From Chloroflexota bacterium (GTDB lineage: Bacteria; Chloroflexota; Dehalococcoidia; Lucifugimonadales; JACPCL1): a stretch of DNA of 11,528 nt. A model generated the notes under the pieces. The model searched no databases. It worked only from the letters and a program-made list of their open reading frames with translations, and was not told the DNA's origin. This document shows positions 1 to 6,327 of this stretch, piece after piece; position 1 is the first letter of the stretch, and each line of letters opens with the position of its first letter. Both the position numbers and the translations under genes were made by a program. The stretch covers positions 1-11,528 of the forward strand of contig JACQUI010000212.1 in assembly GCA_016210395.1 (NCBI GenBank). The letters are read 5' to 3'.

Positions 1-185
1 CCCCCCCCCCACAGCAGCGCCTGCTAGTACCAGGCTGACACGCTACCCACAAAAAAACGGGACGCTGATGCGAGCGGAGGTAAACGACCACCTCGGTCTA
101 GAATGACAGTGCGCCTCACCGACCTCTGTGATCGTATCGCACCGTTGGAACCGAGTATCGAGAGAACCTGCAAAAAAAACGTGCC

Positions 186-214
186 TTGACACTGCTCTGA
201 CGCGCAAGTAGTAT
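186..214 (+). promoter_or_regulatory. Sigma70-type promoter of the tRNA pair
   Basis: A perfect -35 box TTGACA (186-191) and a -10 box TAGTAT (209-214) are separated by exactly 17 bases. The predicted transcription start near 221 lies just before the mature tRNA-Phe 5' end at 224. No other promoter is needed for the two tRNAs and their terminator, which form one short transcription unit. The boxes are seen directly; activity is inferred. Confidence 0.75.
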
Positions 215-223
215 GAAGTACAG

Positions 224-298
224 GCCGCGGTAGCTCAGTGGTAGAGCACGGCTCTGAAAAAGCCGGTGTCGTCAGTTCGACTCTGACCCGCGGCACCA
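224..298 (+). tRNA. tRNA-Phe (GAA anticodon)
   Basis: The cloverleaf is complete. The 7-bp acceptor stem pairs 224-230 with 288-294, the discriminator is A295 and CCA is encoded at 296-298. The T arm has a 5-bp stem (271-275/283-287) around loop TTCGACT. The anticodon stem CGGCT/AGCCG encloses loop CTGAAAA, so the anticodon is GAA and the tRNA decodes Phe. The first gene of a two-tRNA unit, it lies 13 bases before tRNA-Gly. Confidence 0.95.
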
Positions 299-311
299 GG
301 AACGTCCAATC

Positions 312-386
312 GCGGAAGTGGCTCAGTGGTAGAGCATCTCCTTGCCAAGGAGAGGGTCGCGGGTTCGAATCCCGTCTTCCGCTCCA
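312..386 (+). tRNA. tRNA-Gly (GCC anticodon)
   Basis: Acceptor stem GCGGAAG (312-318) pairs with CTTCCGC (376-382); the discriminator is T383 and CCA is encoded at 384-386. The anticodon stem TCTCC/GGAGA encloses loop TTGCCAA, giving anticodon GCC (Gly). The T arm carries the usual GGTTCGAATCC core. It is co-transcribed with tRNA-Phe and followed closely by a terminator hairpin. No integrase or duplicated 3' end is visible nearby, so it does not appear to be an occupied attachment site. Confidence 0.96.
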
Positions 387-394
387 GCAATCAT

Positions 395-429
395 GCCGTC
401 GCCCCGATCCCTTCGGGACGACGGCTTTT
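395..429 (+). terminator. Rho-independent terminator after the tRNA pair
   Basis: The outer stem GCCGTCG (395-401) pairs with CGACGGC (419-425), and the inner stem TCCC/GGGA (408-411/415-418) closes a TTC loop. A six-base bulge (402-407) lies on the 5' side. TTTT follows at 426-429. The hairpin begins 8 bases after the tRNA-Gly CCA and separates the tRNA unit from the following coding gene. Confidence 0.75.
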
Positions 430-466
430 CCTGTAACGGGCCTGTGCTAGTCCTTTCGGGGGCGCT

Positions 467-1489
467 ATGGGCACTCTTCTGGTAACCTCGCTCCACGAGG
501 GCGACGGCAAAACGGCGTTCTGCGCCGGCCTGGCCGTGCTCCTGCGGCAGCGCGGGCGCGCGCCTGGGCTGTTCAAGCTGTTTCCCACGGCTGGCCAGGC
601 TGACGATCCGGACGCGAGGTTCTACCGGCAGTTTACCGGCGTAACGGCTCCGGACTTGCCGTTGCCGGCAGAAGCGATGGGGGAAGGGCTGTCTGCTCAG
701 GCCAAGGCGCGCCTGACCGAAGCGGTCCAACAGTTGTCCGTCCGGATGTCTCCCATCATCCTGGAAGGGCCGTCCCTGAGCGCGGGCCCGGGCGGCTTGG
801 CTGCCGGGGTACGGGCGCTGGCTGAGGCCCTAGACGCCAGGGTGGCGCTGGTTGTACAGCCTGCTCCGTCGCTCACGGCAGCCCGTGTGGAGGAGGCGGC
901 ACGGAGCCTTGGAACGCGGCTGGCGGGCGTCGTCATCAATGGCGTGCGGCGGTACCAGAGCCACTCTGTAGACGTTGGCCTGGCGGGCCCGCTGCACGCG
1001 GCGGAGATCCCGGTGCTCGCCTGCATCCCCGAGGACCGCCGGCTTGTGGCGGTGACGGTGGGCGAGATCGCGGGCGCGTTGCAAGGGGAGTTCGTTCTGC
1101 TGGAAGAGAAGCAGGAGCAGCTTGTTGACCACCTGATGATCGGCGGCAACGTGTTGGACTGGGGCGTCCACTACTTCAGCCAAGAAGAGTCCAAGGCCGT
1201 CATCGTTCGCGGCGACCGCCCCGACATCCAGATGGCGGCGCTGCACACGCCAACGCGGTGTCTGGTGCTGACGGGGGGCCACGGGCCGCTTCAGTACGTC
1301 CGCTACGAAGCCCAGGAAGAAGGCGTGCCTCTGGTCCTGGTGCGGCCGAATACGCTGGAAACCGCCAGGGCCGCAGAGGCGCTCTTTACCACCTCTACCA
1401 TCCACCACCCCGAAAAGGCAGAGCGTTACGCCCAGTTGCTTGCCGAGCGCATGGACGCGGCGAGACTGGTGGAGTTGGCGGGAGCGTAG
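467..1489 (+). CDS. BioD-like P-loop / DRTGG-domain protein
   Basis: The 340-aa protein has a dethiobiotin-synthetase-like P-loop near its start (SLHEGDGKTA, residues 8-17, in place of GxxxxGKT/S). A BioD/CobB-like nucleotide-binding fold fills about the first 200 residues. The C-terminal third (about 205-320) resembles the DRTGG domain, with VLTGGHGPLQYV followed by PLVLVRPNTLETARAAEALF. This two-domain layout matches the regulatory N-terminal part of long phosphate acetyltransferases, but the acetyltransferase catalytic domain is absent. Family members occur as stand-alone proteins of uncertain role, possibly nucleotide sensing. The ATG at 467 is preceded by only a GC-rich GGGGGCG stretch, so the ribosome site is weak. 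It ends 8 bases from a convergent gene. The domain reading is fairly sure; the function is unknown. Confidence 0.85.
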   Translation: MGTLLVTSLHEGDGKTAFCAGLAVLLRQRGRAPGLFKLFPTAGQADDPDARFYRQFTGVTAPDLPLPAEAMGEGLSAQAKARLTEAVQQLSVRMSPIILEGPSLSAGPGGLAAGVRALAEALDARVALVVQPAPSLTAARVEEAARSLGTRLAGVVINGVRRYQSHSVDVGLAGPLHAAEIPVLACIPEDRRLVAVTVGEIAGALQGEFVLLEEKQEQLVDHLMIGGNVLDWGVHYFSQEESKAVIVRGDRPDIQMAALHTPTRCLVLTGGHGPLQYVRYEAQEEGVPLVLVRPNTLETARAAEALFTTSTIHHPEKAERYAQLLAERMDAARLVELAGA

Positions 1490-1497
1490 GCCCTCGC

Positions 1498-1866
1498 TCA
1501 GGCGGGGCGCTGGCGAAGCGCGCGTGCCGTGGCGCGAACGGCCGCAATCAGGAGGGGGACGGTGGCGGGCCAGAAGTAGGGCCCGTAGGGGAGCGCAAAC
1601 GTAAGCCCGCTGAGGACCAGCACCGCTACGGCAAACCAGACCAGTGCGAGCCCTGCCCACCGATGTCGTCGCGCCGCCAACGCGTGCCCAACCCATCCCA
1701 TGCTCAGGACACCCAGAGGGGCAGCAACCCATGGAATGGCCCACCAACCCATGATGTCCAGCAACGTTGCGTCGGGAGAACCTCCGGGCCAGTGTTTGAC
1801 GGGCAGCATGAGCCACCCGACGACGGCGGCGGCGAGGATGTAGGAAGAGATCACAAGAGCGTTCAT
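1498..1866 (-). CDS. Small four-helix membrane protein, paralogue 2
   Basis: This 122-aa hydrophobic protein (MNALVISSYIL to RQRPA) has about four predicted membrane segments, near residues 4-24, 39-63, 71-92 and 96-113. The basic patch AARRHR lies between segments 2 and 3. It is a clear paralogue of the gene immediately upstream: both share the start (ALVISSYILA), the middle basic motif and the end FWPATVPLLIAAVRAT. The ATG at 1866 overlaps the upstream stop codon as ATGA (1863-1866), which points to translational coupling. A longer in-frame open stretch runs through the upstream gene but is a shadow. I do not recognise the family and assign no function. It converges tightly on the DRTGG gene. 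Confidence 0.75.
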   Translation of the reverse strand: MNALVISSYILAAAVVGWLMLPVKHWPGGSPDATLLDIMGWWAIPWVAAPLGVLSMGWVGHALAARRHRWAGLALVWFAVAVLVLSGLTFALPYGPYFWPATVPLLIAAVRATARALRQRPA

Positions 1867-2219
1867 GCCGGGCGCCGCCGGACGACGCGCACGGTGGCGC
1901 GCACCGCTGCGATGAGGAGCGGGACGGTGGCTGGCCAGAAGTAGGGGCCCCACAAAAACGTGAACCCGCTGAGGGCCAAGAGCACCACGGCAAGCCAAAC
2001 GAGGGTTAGGCCTCCCAGCCGATGACGTCTCACTGCCAACGCGCGCCCAGCCCATCCCACGCTCAAGACAACTAGAGGGGCAGCGAGAGCCGGAAGCACC
2101 CACCATCCGGCGCCGATGTAGCCTCTGTCGGTGATAGTAGCGGGCAAATGGGCCACGGGCAGCAACATCCACACCGCGGCGGCGATGGCCAGGATATAGG
2201 AAGAGATGACGAGGGCCAC
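1863..2219 (-). CDS. Small four-helix membrane protein, paralogue 1
   Basis: The 118-aa protein starts at a GTG (2219) preceded by a GGGGG-rich ribosome site 7 bases upstream. The start fits because its protein then aligns from residue 2 with the ATG start of the downstream paralogue. Membrane segments lie near residues 3-25, 36-60, 68-90 and 94-110, with AVRRHR between segments 2 and 3. It is the first gene of a two-gene coupled unit and lies 68 bases downstream of the broken secreted-protein gene on the same strand. DNA identity with its paralogue is high, consistent with a tandem duplication. The family and function are not recognised. Confidence 0.75.
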   Translation of the reverse strand: MALVISSYILAIAAAVWMLLPVAHLPATITDRGYIGAGWWVLPALAAPLVVLSVGWAGRALAVRRHRLGGLTLVWLAVVLLALSGFTFLWGPYFWPATVPLLIAAVRATVRVVRRRPA

Positions 2220-2287
2220 GCACTCACCCCCACGTGATTCCCACGACCTCTGGGTCAAGGATCTGAAGCCGTCGGCCCCTGTTTGTG

Positions 2288-3160
2288 CTATCCCCAGGGG
2301 TCGTTGCTTGTCCATGCCCATGTAGAGTGGTGCAATCCCGTACACCAATCGCCATACGTCCAGGACTCGGACGATCCGTTTCCATCATACCAACCATAGC
2401 TTCTCACGCGCATCTGTGTGACGTTGTTGATGCCGCACCAAATCCAACTCCACCCTCTGCCCCCACATCTCCGAGGCAGTGTTTTGGCAACTCCATGTGG
2501 CATTACACATTGTCTCTGAGTCGGTGTATGCTACGTTGCACCAGTCCGTGTCCCAGAAGAAGTCGTCCGTGTCATGCCCTTTGGCCCCAGCCCATCCGTG
2601 ACAGGTTGGCTCGTCCTCCCACCAGGCCCCGGACCCGTTGTAGTAGAACCTGCTGTGCCCTTCTAGCTTGGCAAGATCAACCATCGGAGCGTCCTGAATG
2701 GTCCTGGAATTGTGCACGTACTTGAAGCTTCCTGGACCTGAGGGCGATACGTTGCCCCGTTCCTTGGTGCAGCCCAGTGTTCCCAGCGGCTTGGGATATG
2801 GCGACATCAGCCCCGCTGGTTTGAAGGATGGAGGAGGATTCGTCTTGGGGGCGGAGTGCCTCTTGCCTCCTGAATGCTCACGATTTGCACCGGACCAAAC
2901 ACGATCCGGCAGTCGTCCCCAACCACGTCGAACTCTATCTTCTTCGCCATGCCCTTCGGCGGTGAAAGGCGCGTGTGCACCACCCTGTCCGAACACGAAG
3001 TCCCTGAGCTTTCTGCGACGTCGGGCAGGTCAGGGGGTAACTTCCCTGGAGTCGGCCTCTCATCGCTTATCGCGTTCGTCCACGATCCTGCCACAGTCCC
3101 GGCGCCAAATACCAGGAGAGAAAGTAATAGCACCACCATGAAGACCAGTCGTGCTGCCAT
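2288..3160 (-). pseudogene. Secreted Trp/Cys-rich protein with two compensating frameshifts
   Basis: Reading the minus strand gives one protein of about 290 aa in three pieces. From 3160 there is a Sec-type signal peptide (MAARLVFMVVLLLSLLVFG, ending near AGTVAG), then a region with Cys residues up to about 2851. The middle piece, in another frame, runs from about 2847 to 2460 and is rich in W, Y, D and C (NGSGAWWEDEPTCHGW). The last piece returns to the first frame and ends at 2288 (YGWYDGNGSSESWTYGDW to SNDPWG). Both breaks coincide with 5-base homopolymers (plus-strand G 2847-2851 and C 2460-2464). One needs an added base and the other a removed base, so the total length stays a multiple of three. 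The start has a GGAGG site (3167-3171) 6 bases upstream. The family is unrecognised. This is either a decayed gene or homopolymer errors in the assembly. Confidence 0.6.
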
Positions 3161-3321
3161 GGGTTGCCTCCAGTCCGGTCTTATGTATTGGATCTATGTG
3201 GCCTATGCCCTGTAGTTCACCTTGTCACCCCCTACTTAGGCAACACAGACAATATCTCCAGGCGCAAGCTCTGCGGCGATTGCTAATGCATGCACATCAA
3301 TGGAAGTCAGTTCAACGTCTT

Positions 3322-3355
3322 TTGCGTTTACGCAATCCTCCACGCGTAGTAGAAT
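3322..3355 (+). promoter_or_regulatory. Promoter with overlapping palindromic operator, before the LLM oxidoreductase
   Basis: A -35 like TTTACG (3327-3332; 4 of 6 matches) and a -10 TAGAAT (3350-3355; 5 of 6) stand 17 bases apart. The -35 box lies inside the perfect inverted repeat TTGCGT-TT-ACGCAA (3322-3335), a placement typical of a repressor operator. The predicted start is near 3362, leaving a leader of about 95 bases before the ATG at 3457. No regulator gene is adjacent. Confidence 0.4.
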
Positions 3356-3397
3356 ATCGCAGCAATAAACAGAGGAACTGTTAGTCATCTCACCCCC

Positions 3398-3417
3398 CTT
3401 CCCCCTTCAGGGGGAAG
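3398..3417. repeat. GC-rich hairpin in the LLM gene leader
   Basis: Arms CTTCCCCC (3398-3405) and GGGGGAAG (3410-3417) form an 8-bp perfect stem with loop TTCA. It is about 27 bases upstream of the LLM oxidoreductase ribosome site. With no T-tract it is unlikely to be an intrinsic terminator. It resembles the pyrimidine/purine hairpin at 8516-8550 and may be a dispersed intergenic repeat. Confidence 0.45.
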
Positions 3418-3456
3418 GCGAGGATAGGGTCCTCTGTTTGGAAAAGGAAGATTCCT

Positions 3457-4329
3457 ATGCGCATCGGCGTGGAACTGGCGGTCAAGTCCACGGTCAACGA
3501 GTTGGCGGAGCAACTCAAGCTCTACGACTCCTACGGCTTCGACAGGGTGTGGGTCCCGGATAGCAATATCTCTCTGTGGGAGATGTGGTCGGTGGCAACG
3601 CTGGCCGCCGCCTGCACCAAACGGGTGCGCATCGGCATCGGCGTTTCCTCTCCATACCAGCGCAGCCCCGCTGTGATCGCGCAGGCAGCCGCCACTCTCG
3701 ACCAGCTTTCCGGCGGGCGCATTGACCTGACCGTCGGGCGCGGCAGCCGCGAGTTCCTGAAGAGCATCGGCGCGGACGGCGACGACGCAGGCGTCGAAGA
3801 AGCCATCGCTATTCTCCGCCGCTTGCTGAAAGGGGAGAAGGTGAGCGCAAAGGGGACCGTCTTCAAGTTCGACGATGTCTCGCTTCGGGCCACTTCGGTC
3901 CAGGAGCGCATGCCCATCTATCTTGCGGCCATGAGCGACCGCTGGCTGGAGACGGCGTCCAAGTGCGCCGATGGCGCGCACGTCTACACCAGCAACGCGA
4001 ACCTGCTGACCAGGGTGAAGAAGTGGGCGGCTTCTTCGGGCAAGGCGGACTTCGCCATCGTGACCACAGTGGGGTATGTGGAGCCGGAAGACGTGCGCGT
4101 CTGGTGGGTGACGAACTTCGGCAAGAACTACAACCTCCAGCAGCTCTGCGGCCGCGAGGTGGGCAAGGCCGGCTACGAGGAGCTGGCGGAGGAGCTGGTG
4201 TTCACCGACCGCTTCAGCCTCCTCAACCACGTGGACCGCCTGGAGCGCCTTGGCGTGGACGAGCTGATGATTGCCTACCGCCGGCCGGAAGACCTGCCCG
4301 TCATTGCGGAGATGGTGCGGTCAATCTGA
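3457..4329 (+). CDS. LLM-class (luciferase-like) flavin-dependent oxidoreductase
   Basis: The 290-aa protein has the bacterial-luciferase-like TIM-barrel signatures: YGFDRVWVPD (residues 26-35), IGIGVSSPYQRSPAVIAQ and the LDQLSGGR element that follows (about 59-88), and LTVGRGS (91-97). This pattern is closest to the F420-dependent Mer-like (methylenetetrahydromethanopterin reductase-type) branch, whose members transfer hydride between F420H2 or FMNH2 and a substrate. At 290 aa it is slightly short for the family (usually 320-350). The ATG at 3457 has the AAGGAAG ribosome site six bases upstream and its own promoter. It is monocistronic, followed by a palindrome and a strong hairpin. Such genes are strongly expanded in SAR202/Dehalococcoidia. 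The substrate cannot be read from the sequence, and choosing F420 over FMN is inference. Confidence 0.9.
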   Translation: MRIGVELAVKSTVNELAEQLKLYDSYGFDRVWVPDSNISLWEMWSVATLAAACTKRVRIGIGVSSPYQRSPAVIAQAAATLDQLSGGRIDLTVGRGSREFLKSIGADGDDAGVEEAIAILRRLLKGEKVSAKGTVFKFDDVSLRATSVQERMPIYLAAMSDRWLETASKCADGAHVYTSNANLLTRVKKWAASSGKADFAIVTTVGYVEPEDVRVWWVTNFGKNYNLQQLCGREVGKAGYEELAEELVFTDRFSLLNHVDRLERLGVDELMIAYRRPEDLPVIAEMVRSI

Positions 4330-4336
4330 GCGATGC

Positions 4337-4367
4337 CGTTCGTGGTGAGCTTGTCGAACCACGAACG
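4337..4367. repeat. REP-like palindrome
   Basis: Arms CGTTCGTGGT (4337-4346) and ACCACGAACG (4358-4367) make a perfect 10-bp stem around an 11-base loop. It lies 7 bases after the LLM stop. The core TGAGCTTGTCGAA is, from memory, a recurrent centre of intergenic palindromes in many high-GC bacteria. A diverged copy of that core, on the other strand, appears near 8558-8573. No T-tract follows, so I call it a repeat rather than a terminator. Confidence 0.6.
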
Positions 4368-4434
4368 CGTCTGACCACAGAAGGCGAGAGAGGTTTCGTC
4401 TTCCCACTGCCTTCCCATAGCGGGTTGTTGGTAC

Positions 4435-4477
4435 AGCCGCCCCTCATGTAAGCAGTGTCTTGCAGAGAGGGGCGGCT
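4435..4477 (+). terminator. Long hairpin, probable terminator of the LLM gene
   Basis: An 11-bp perfect stem pairs 4435-4445 (AGCCGCCCCTC) with 4467-4477. Inside it a second stem, TGTAAG (4447-4452) with CTTGCA (4459-4464), contains one G-U pair. Only a weak T-rich tail follows (TTCCTGTTT). It separates the LLM gene from the promoter of the PLP enzyme. A regulatory leader role is possible but the promoter I see lies downstream of it. Confidence 0.6.
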
Positions 4478-4495
4478 TCCTGTTTGGAAAGCATG

Positions 4496-4522
4496 TTGGC
4501 CTTTGCGGGGGTCTGGTATACT
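4496..4522 (+). promoter_or_regulatory. Extended -10 promoter of the SelA-like gene
   Basis: The -10 TATACT (4517-4522) is preceded by TG at 4514-4515, the extended -10 arrangement. A weak -35 TTGGCC (4496-4501) has a short 15-base spacer, so the extended -10 would carry most of the recognition. The predicted start is near 4529, about 48 bases before the ATG at 4577. Confidence 0.45.
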
Positions 4523-4576
4523 ACGTCCGTTCACCATGAAGCTGCGGCCAGGAAGTGTCACGAGAGGGAGGATACC

Positions 4577-5725
4577 ATGGCAAACTCAAGCTGGGGCGAC
4601 GTGTACAAAGAGCTGGGGGCCAGGCCGGTCATCAATGCCATTGGGAGCGTGACCATGCTGGGAGGCTCCACGCCGGTCCCAGAGGTGAAGGAGGCCATGC
4701 AGCGGGCGGAGAGCGCCTACATCCCACTCATGGAGCTTGAAGAGCGGGCGGGAGAGGCCATTGCCCGGATGATGAACGTGCCTGCTGCCTACATCACCTC
4801 GGGCGCAGGCTCCGCTTTGACCCTGGCGACTGCGGCGTTCATGGCGGGGGACGACGACCGCAAGATTCAGCAGCTCCCCGATACCACTGGCATGAAAAAC
4901 GAAATCCTCATCCAGAAGCGGCAGCGCTACTGGTATGACCGGTGTTTGGAGTTGGCCGGGGCGCGGCTCGTGGAGTTCGGGACCGCAGAGCGCACCACGC
5001 GAAACGACCTGGAGCGGGCCATCGGCCCCGAGACTGCCGCCGTCCACTACTATGCCGTAGAGCAATCGCCCGACCCCAGCGCGCTTTCGCTGCAGGAGAC
5101 CATCGAGGTCGCCCACGCGCGCGGCGTGCCGGTCATGGTGGACTCTGCGGGCCAGATCTACCCGCTGGACATCTTTGGCAAGTATGTGCGCATGGGCGCG
5201 GACTTCCAGTGCATCGCGGCCAAGTATCTTGGCGCTCCCCAGTCCACGGGCCTTGCCCTGGGCACGCGGGACGCCATTCGCAAGCTGGGTCTCCAGAGCT
5301 TTGTAAGCTATGAAGGCCGACGCATCCGTGGAGTTGGACGGCCCCAGAAGGTGGACCGGCAAGAGATGGTTGGCGCTGTGGCCGCAGTGAAGCGGTGGGT
5401 GACCATGGACCACGAGGAACGCCTGGCGAAGGCGGAGCGGCAGAGCAGGGCTGTCATGGCGCCGCTCCGGGGCATTCGCGGCGTGAAGACCCAGTTGATA
5501 GACAATATCATAGGCCACCAGCCCTACGGGGTGAAGGTGGAGTTCGACGCAAAGGCATGTGGCTTCACCGGGCAGCAGGTGGTTGACCGGCTGAAAGCAG
5601 GCGACCCACCGATTTGGACCCGCGTGCGTGAGGGGGAGGACTTCATCCTCATTCATGTCTTCGGCCTGTACGAGGGCGAGGACAGGATCGTGGGAGAGCG
5701 CATCGCCGCCCTCTTCCGTGGCTAG
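4577..5725 (+). CDS. SelA/DgaE-like PLP-dependent enzyme (fold type I)
   Basis: The 382-aa protein belongs to the SelA-like branch of PLP fold-type I enzymes. Visible hallmarks are ELGARPVINAIGSVTMLGGS (residues 12-31), the cofactor phosphate loop SGAGSA (75-80), Asp189 in VMVDSAGQ for the pyridine nitrogen, and Lys216 in AAKYLGAPQSTG as Schiff-base lysine. True bacterial SelA is about 460 aa with an N-terminal tRNA-binding domain that is absent here. The protein is therefore more like D-glucosaminate-6-phosphate ammonia-lyase or other SelA-like lyases and aminotransferases. The ATG at 4577 is preferred over an in-frame ATG at 4460 because GGGAGG (4566-4571) lies 5 bases upstream and homology starts there. 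It is monocistronic with its own promoter. It should not be read as the selenium transferase serving the Sec gene at 10333, although that cannot be excluded. Confidence 0.85.
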   Translation: MANSSWGDVYKELGARPVINAIGSVTMLGGSTPVPEVKEAMQRAESAYIPLMELEERAGEAIARMMNVPAAYITSGAGSALTLATAAFMAGDDDRKIQQLPDTTGMKNEILIQKRQRYWYDRCLELAGARLVEFGTAERTTRNDLERAIGPETAAVHYYAVEQSPDPSALSLQETIEVAHARGVPVMVDSAGQIYPLDIFGKYVRMGADFQCIAAKYLGAPQSTGLALGTRDAIRKLGLQSFVSYEGRRIRGVGRPQKVDRQEMVGAVAAVKRWVTMDHEERLAKAERQSRAVMAPLRGIRGVKTQLIDNIIGHQPYGVKVEFDAKACGFTGQQVVDRLKAGDPPIWTRVREGEDFILIHVFGLYEGEDRIVGERIAALFRG

Positions 5726-5886
5726 GGTCTCTGTATTCTGTTGGGCCCGCCCAAACGAGCAACGGTTTTGTCGCTGGTTATGAAAATAGACCTCTCCATT
5801 TGCCGCTGCGTCGCTGTACCGTCGCGGAGAGGGCCACAGAGGTAAGATATCCAGCGGAATCCGTCTGATGCTGGCTTCGCATACCC

Positions 5887-5915
5887 TTGCCCCCAAGGCG
5901 TCATTGCTGTAGTAT
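5887..5915 (+). promoter_or_regulatory. Promoter of speD-speE
   Basis: TTGCCC (5887-5892) and TAGTAT (5910-5915) are separated by 17 bases. The -10 hexamer is identical to that of the tRNA promoter. The predicted start near 5922 gives a leader of only about 25-30 bases, which leaves no room for a riboswitch between start and speD. Confidence 0.5.
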
Positions 5916-5946
5916 TTGCATTTGCTGACTTCTTCACGGAGGGCGG

Positions 5947-6321
5947 GTGAGATTGAATGCTCTAGGTACTCACATCATCCTGGAATTGAGGGAGTGCAAC
6001 TCCCAGCTCCTGAATGATTACGCGTTTGTCCGTTCGACCCTCATTGACGCCGCCAATTCCGTTGGCGCCACCATCATCGGCGAATCCTTCCACCGCTTTC
6101 ACCCTATTGGCGTGACAGGCATTGTGGCGATAGCCGAGTCGCACCTCAGTATTCACACTTGGCCGGAGTATGGCTATGCTGCTGTGGACATCTTCACGTG
6201 CAGCACGGCCTCGCCTAGGGAAGCCGCCAACCTCCTCATCCGCCGCTTTCAGAGCAAGGACCCTCAGATTCTGGAATTGGAGCGCGGCAAGATTTCCGAG
6301 CTCGCAGTCGCCGGCAGGTAG
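5947..6321 (+). CDS. speD: S-adenosylmethionine decarboxylase proenzyme
   Basis: SpeD makes decarboxylated SAM, the aminopropyl donor for polyamine synthesis, in the cytoplasm. The 124-aa protein has the class 1B (Thermotoga/Bacillus-type) self-processing motif ESHLSIHTWPEYGYAAVDIFTC. Cleavage is expected before Ser65 to create the pyruvoyl cofactor. Ser65, His70 and Cys85 keep the spacing of the catalytic Ser, His and Cys of the T. maritima enzyme. The start is uncertain. GTG at 5947 is only 3 bases from GGAGGG (5938-5943), whereas TTG at 5953 is 9 bases away, a better spacing, and would drop two residues. It is 6 bases upstream of speE and co-transcribed with it. Confidence 0.95.
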   Translation: MRLNALGTHIILELRECNSQLLNDYAFVRSTLIDAANSVGATIIGESFHRFHPIGVTGIVAIAESHLSIHTWPEYGYAAVDIFTCSTASPREAANLLIRRFQSKDPQILELERGKISELAVAGR

Positions 6322-6327
6322 CGCAGC

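Noticed and set aside
1..185. Poly-C start, two A-runs (51-57, 173-180) and an open minus-strand frame
   Set aside because: No ribosome site, recognisable protein or RNA fold; the minus frame overlaps tRNA-Phe. I see nothing in this stretch.
224..386. tRNA genes as an attachment site for a mobile element
   Set aside because: No integrase, no duplicated tRNA 3' end and no compositional break are visible in the window.
830..1993. 387-aa minus-strand open frame
   Set aside because: It is the antisense shadow of the DRTGG gene plus an alternate frame of the membrane genes; composition is Arg/His-rich and there are no motifs.
4460..4576. Longer start (ATG 4460) for the SelA-like gene
   Set aside because: It would begin inside the 4435-4477 hairpin and before the promoter; the added residues show no family similarity and the ATG at 4577 has a proper ribosome site.
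5739..5756. GTTGGG/CCCAAAC short hairpin after the SelA-like gene as a terminator
   Set aside because: The stem is about 5 bp with a tiny loop and has no adjacent T-tract; too weak to call.
5791..5832. Inverted repeat CCTCTCC/GGAGAGG upstream of speD as a riboswitch or terminator
   Set aside because: Only 7 bp with a 28-base loop, and it lies upstream of the predicted speD transcription start; no riboswitch core is visible.
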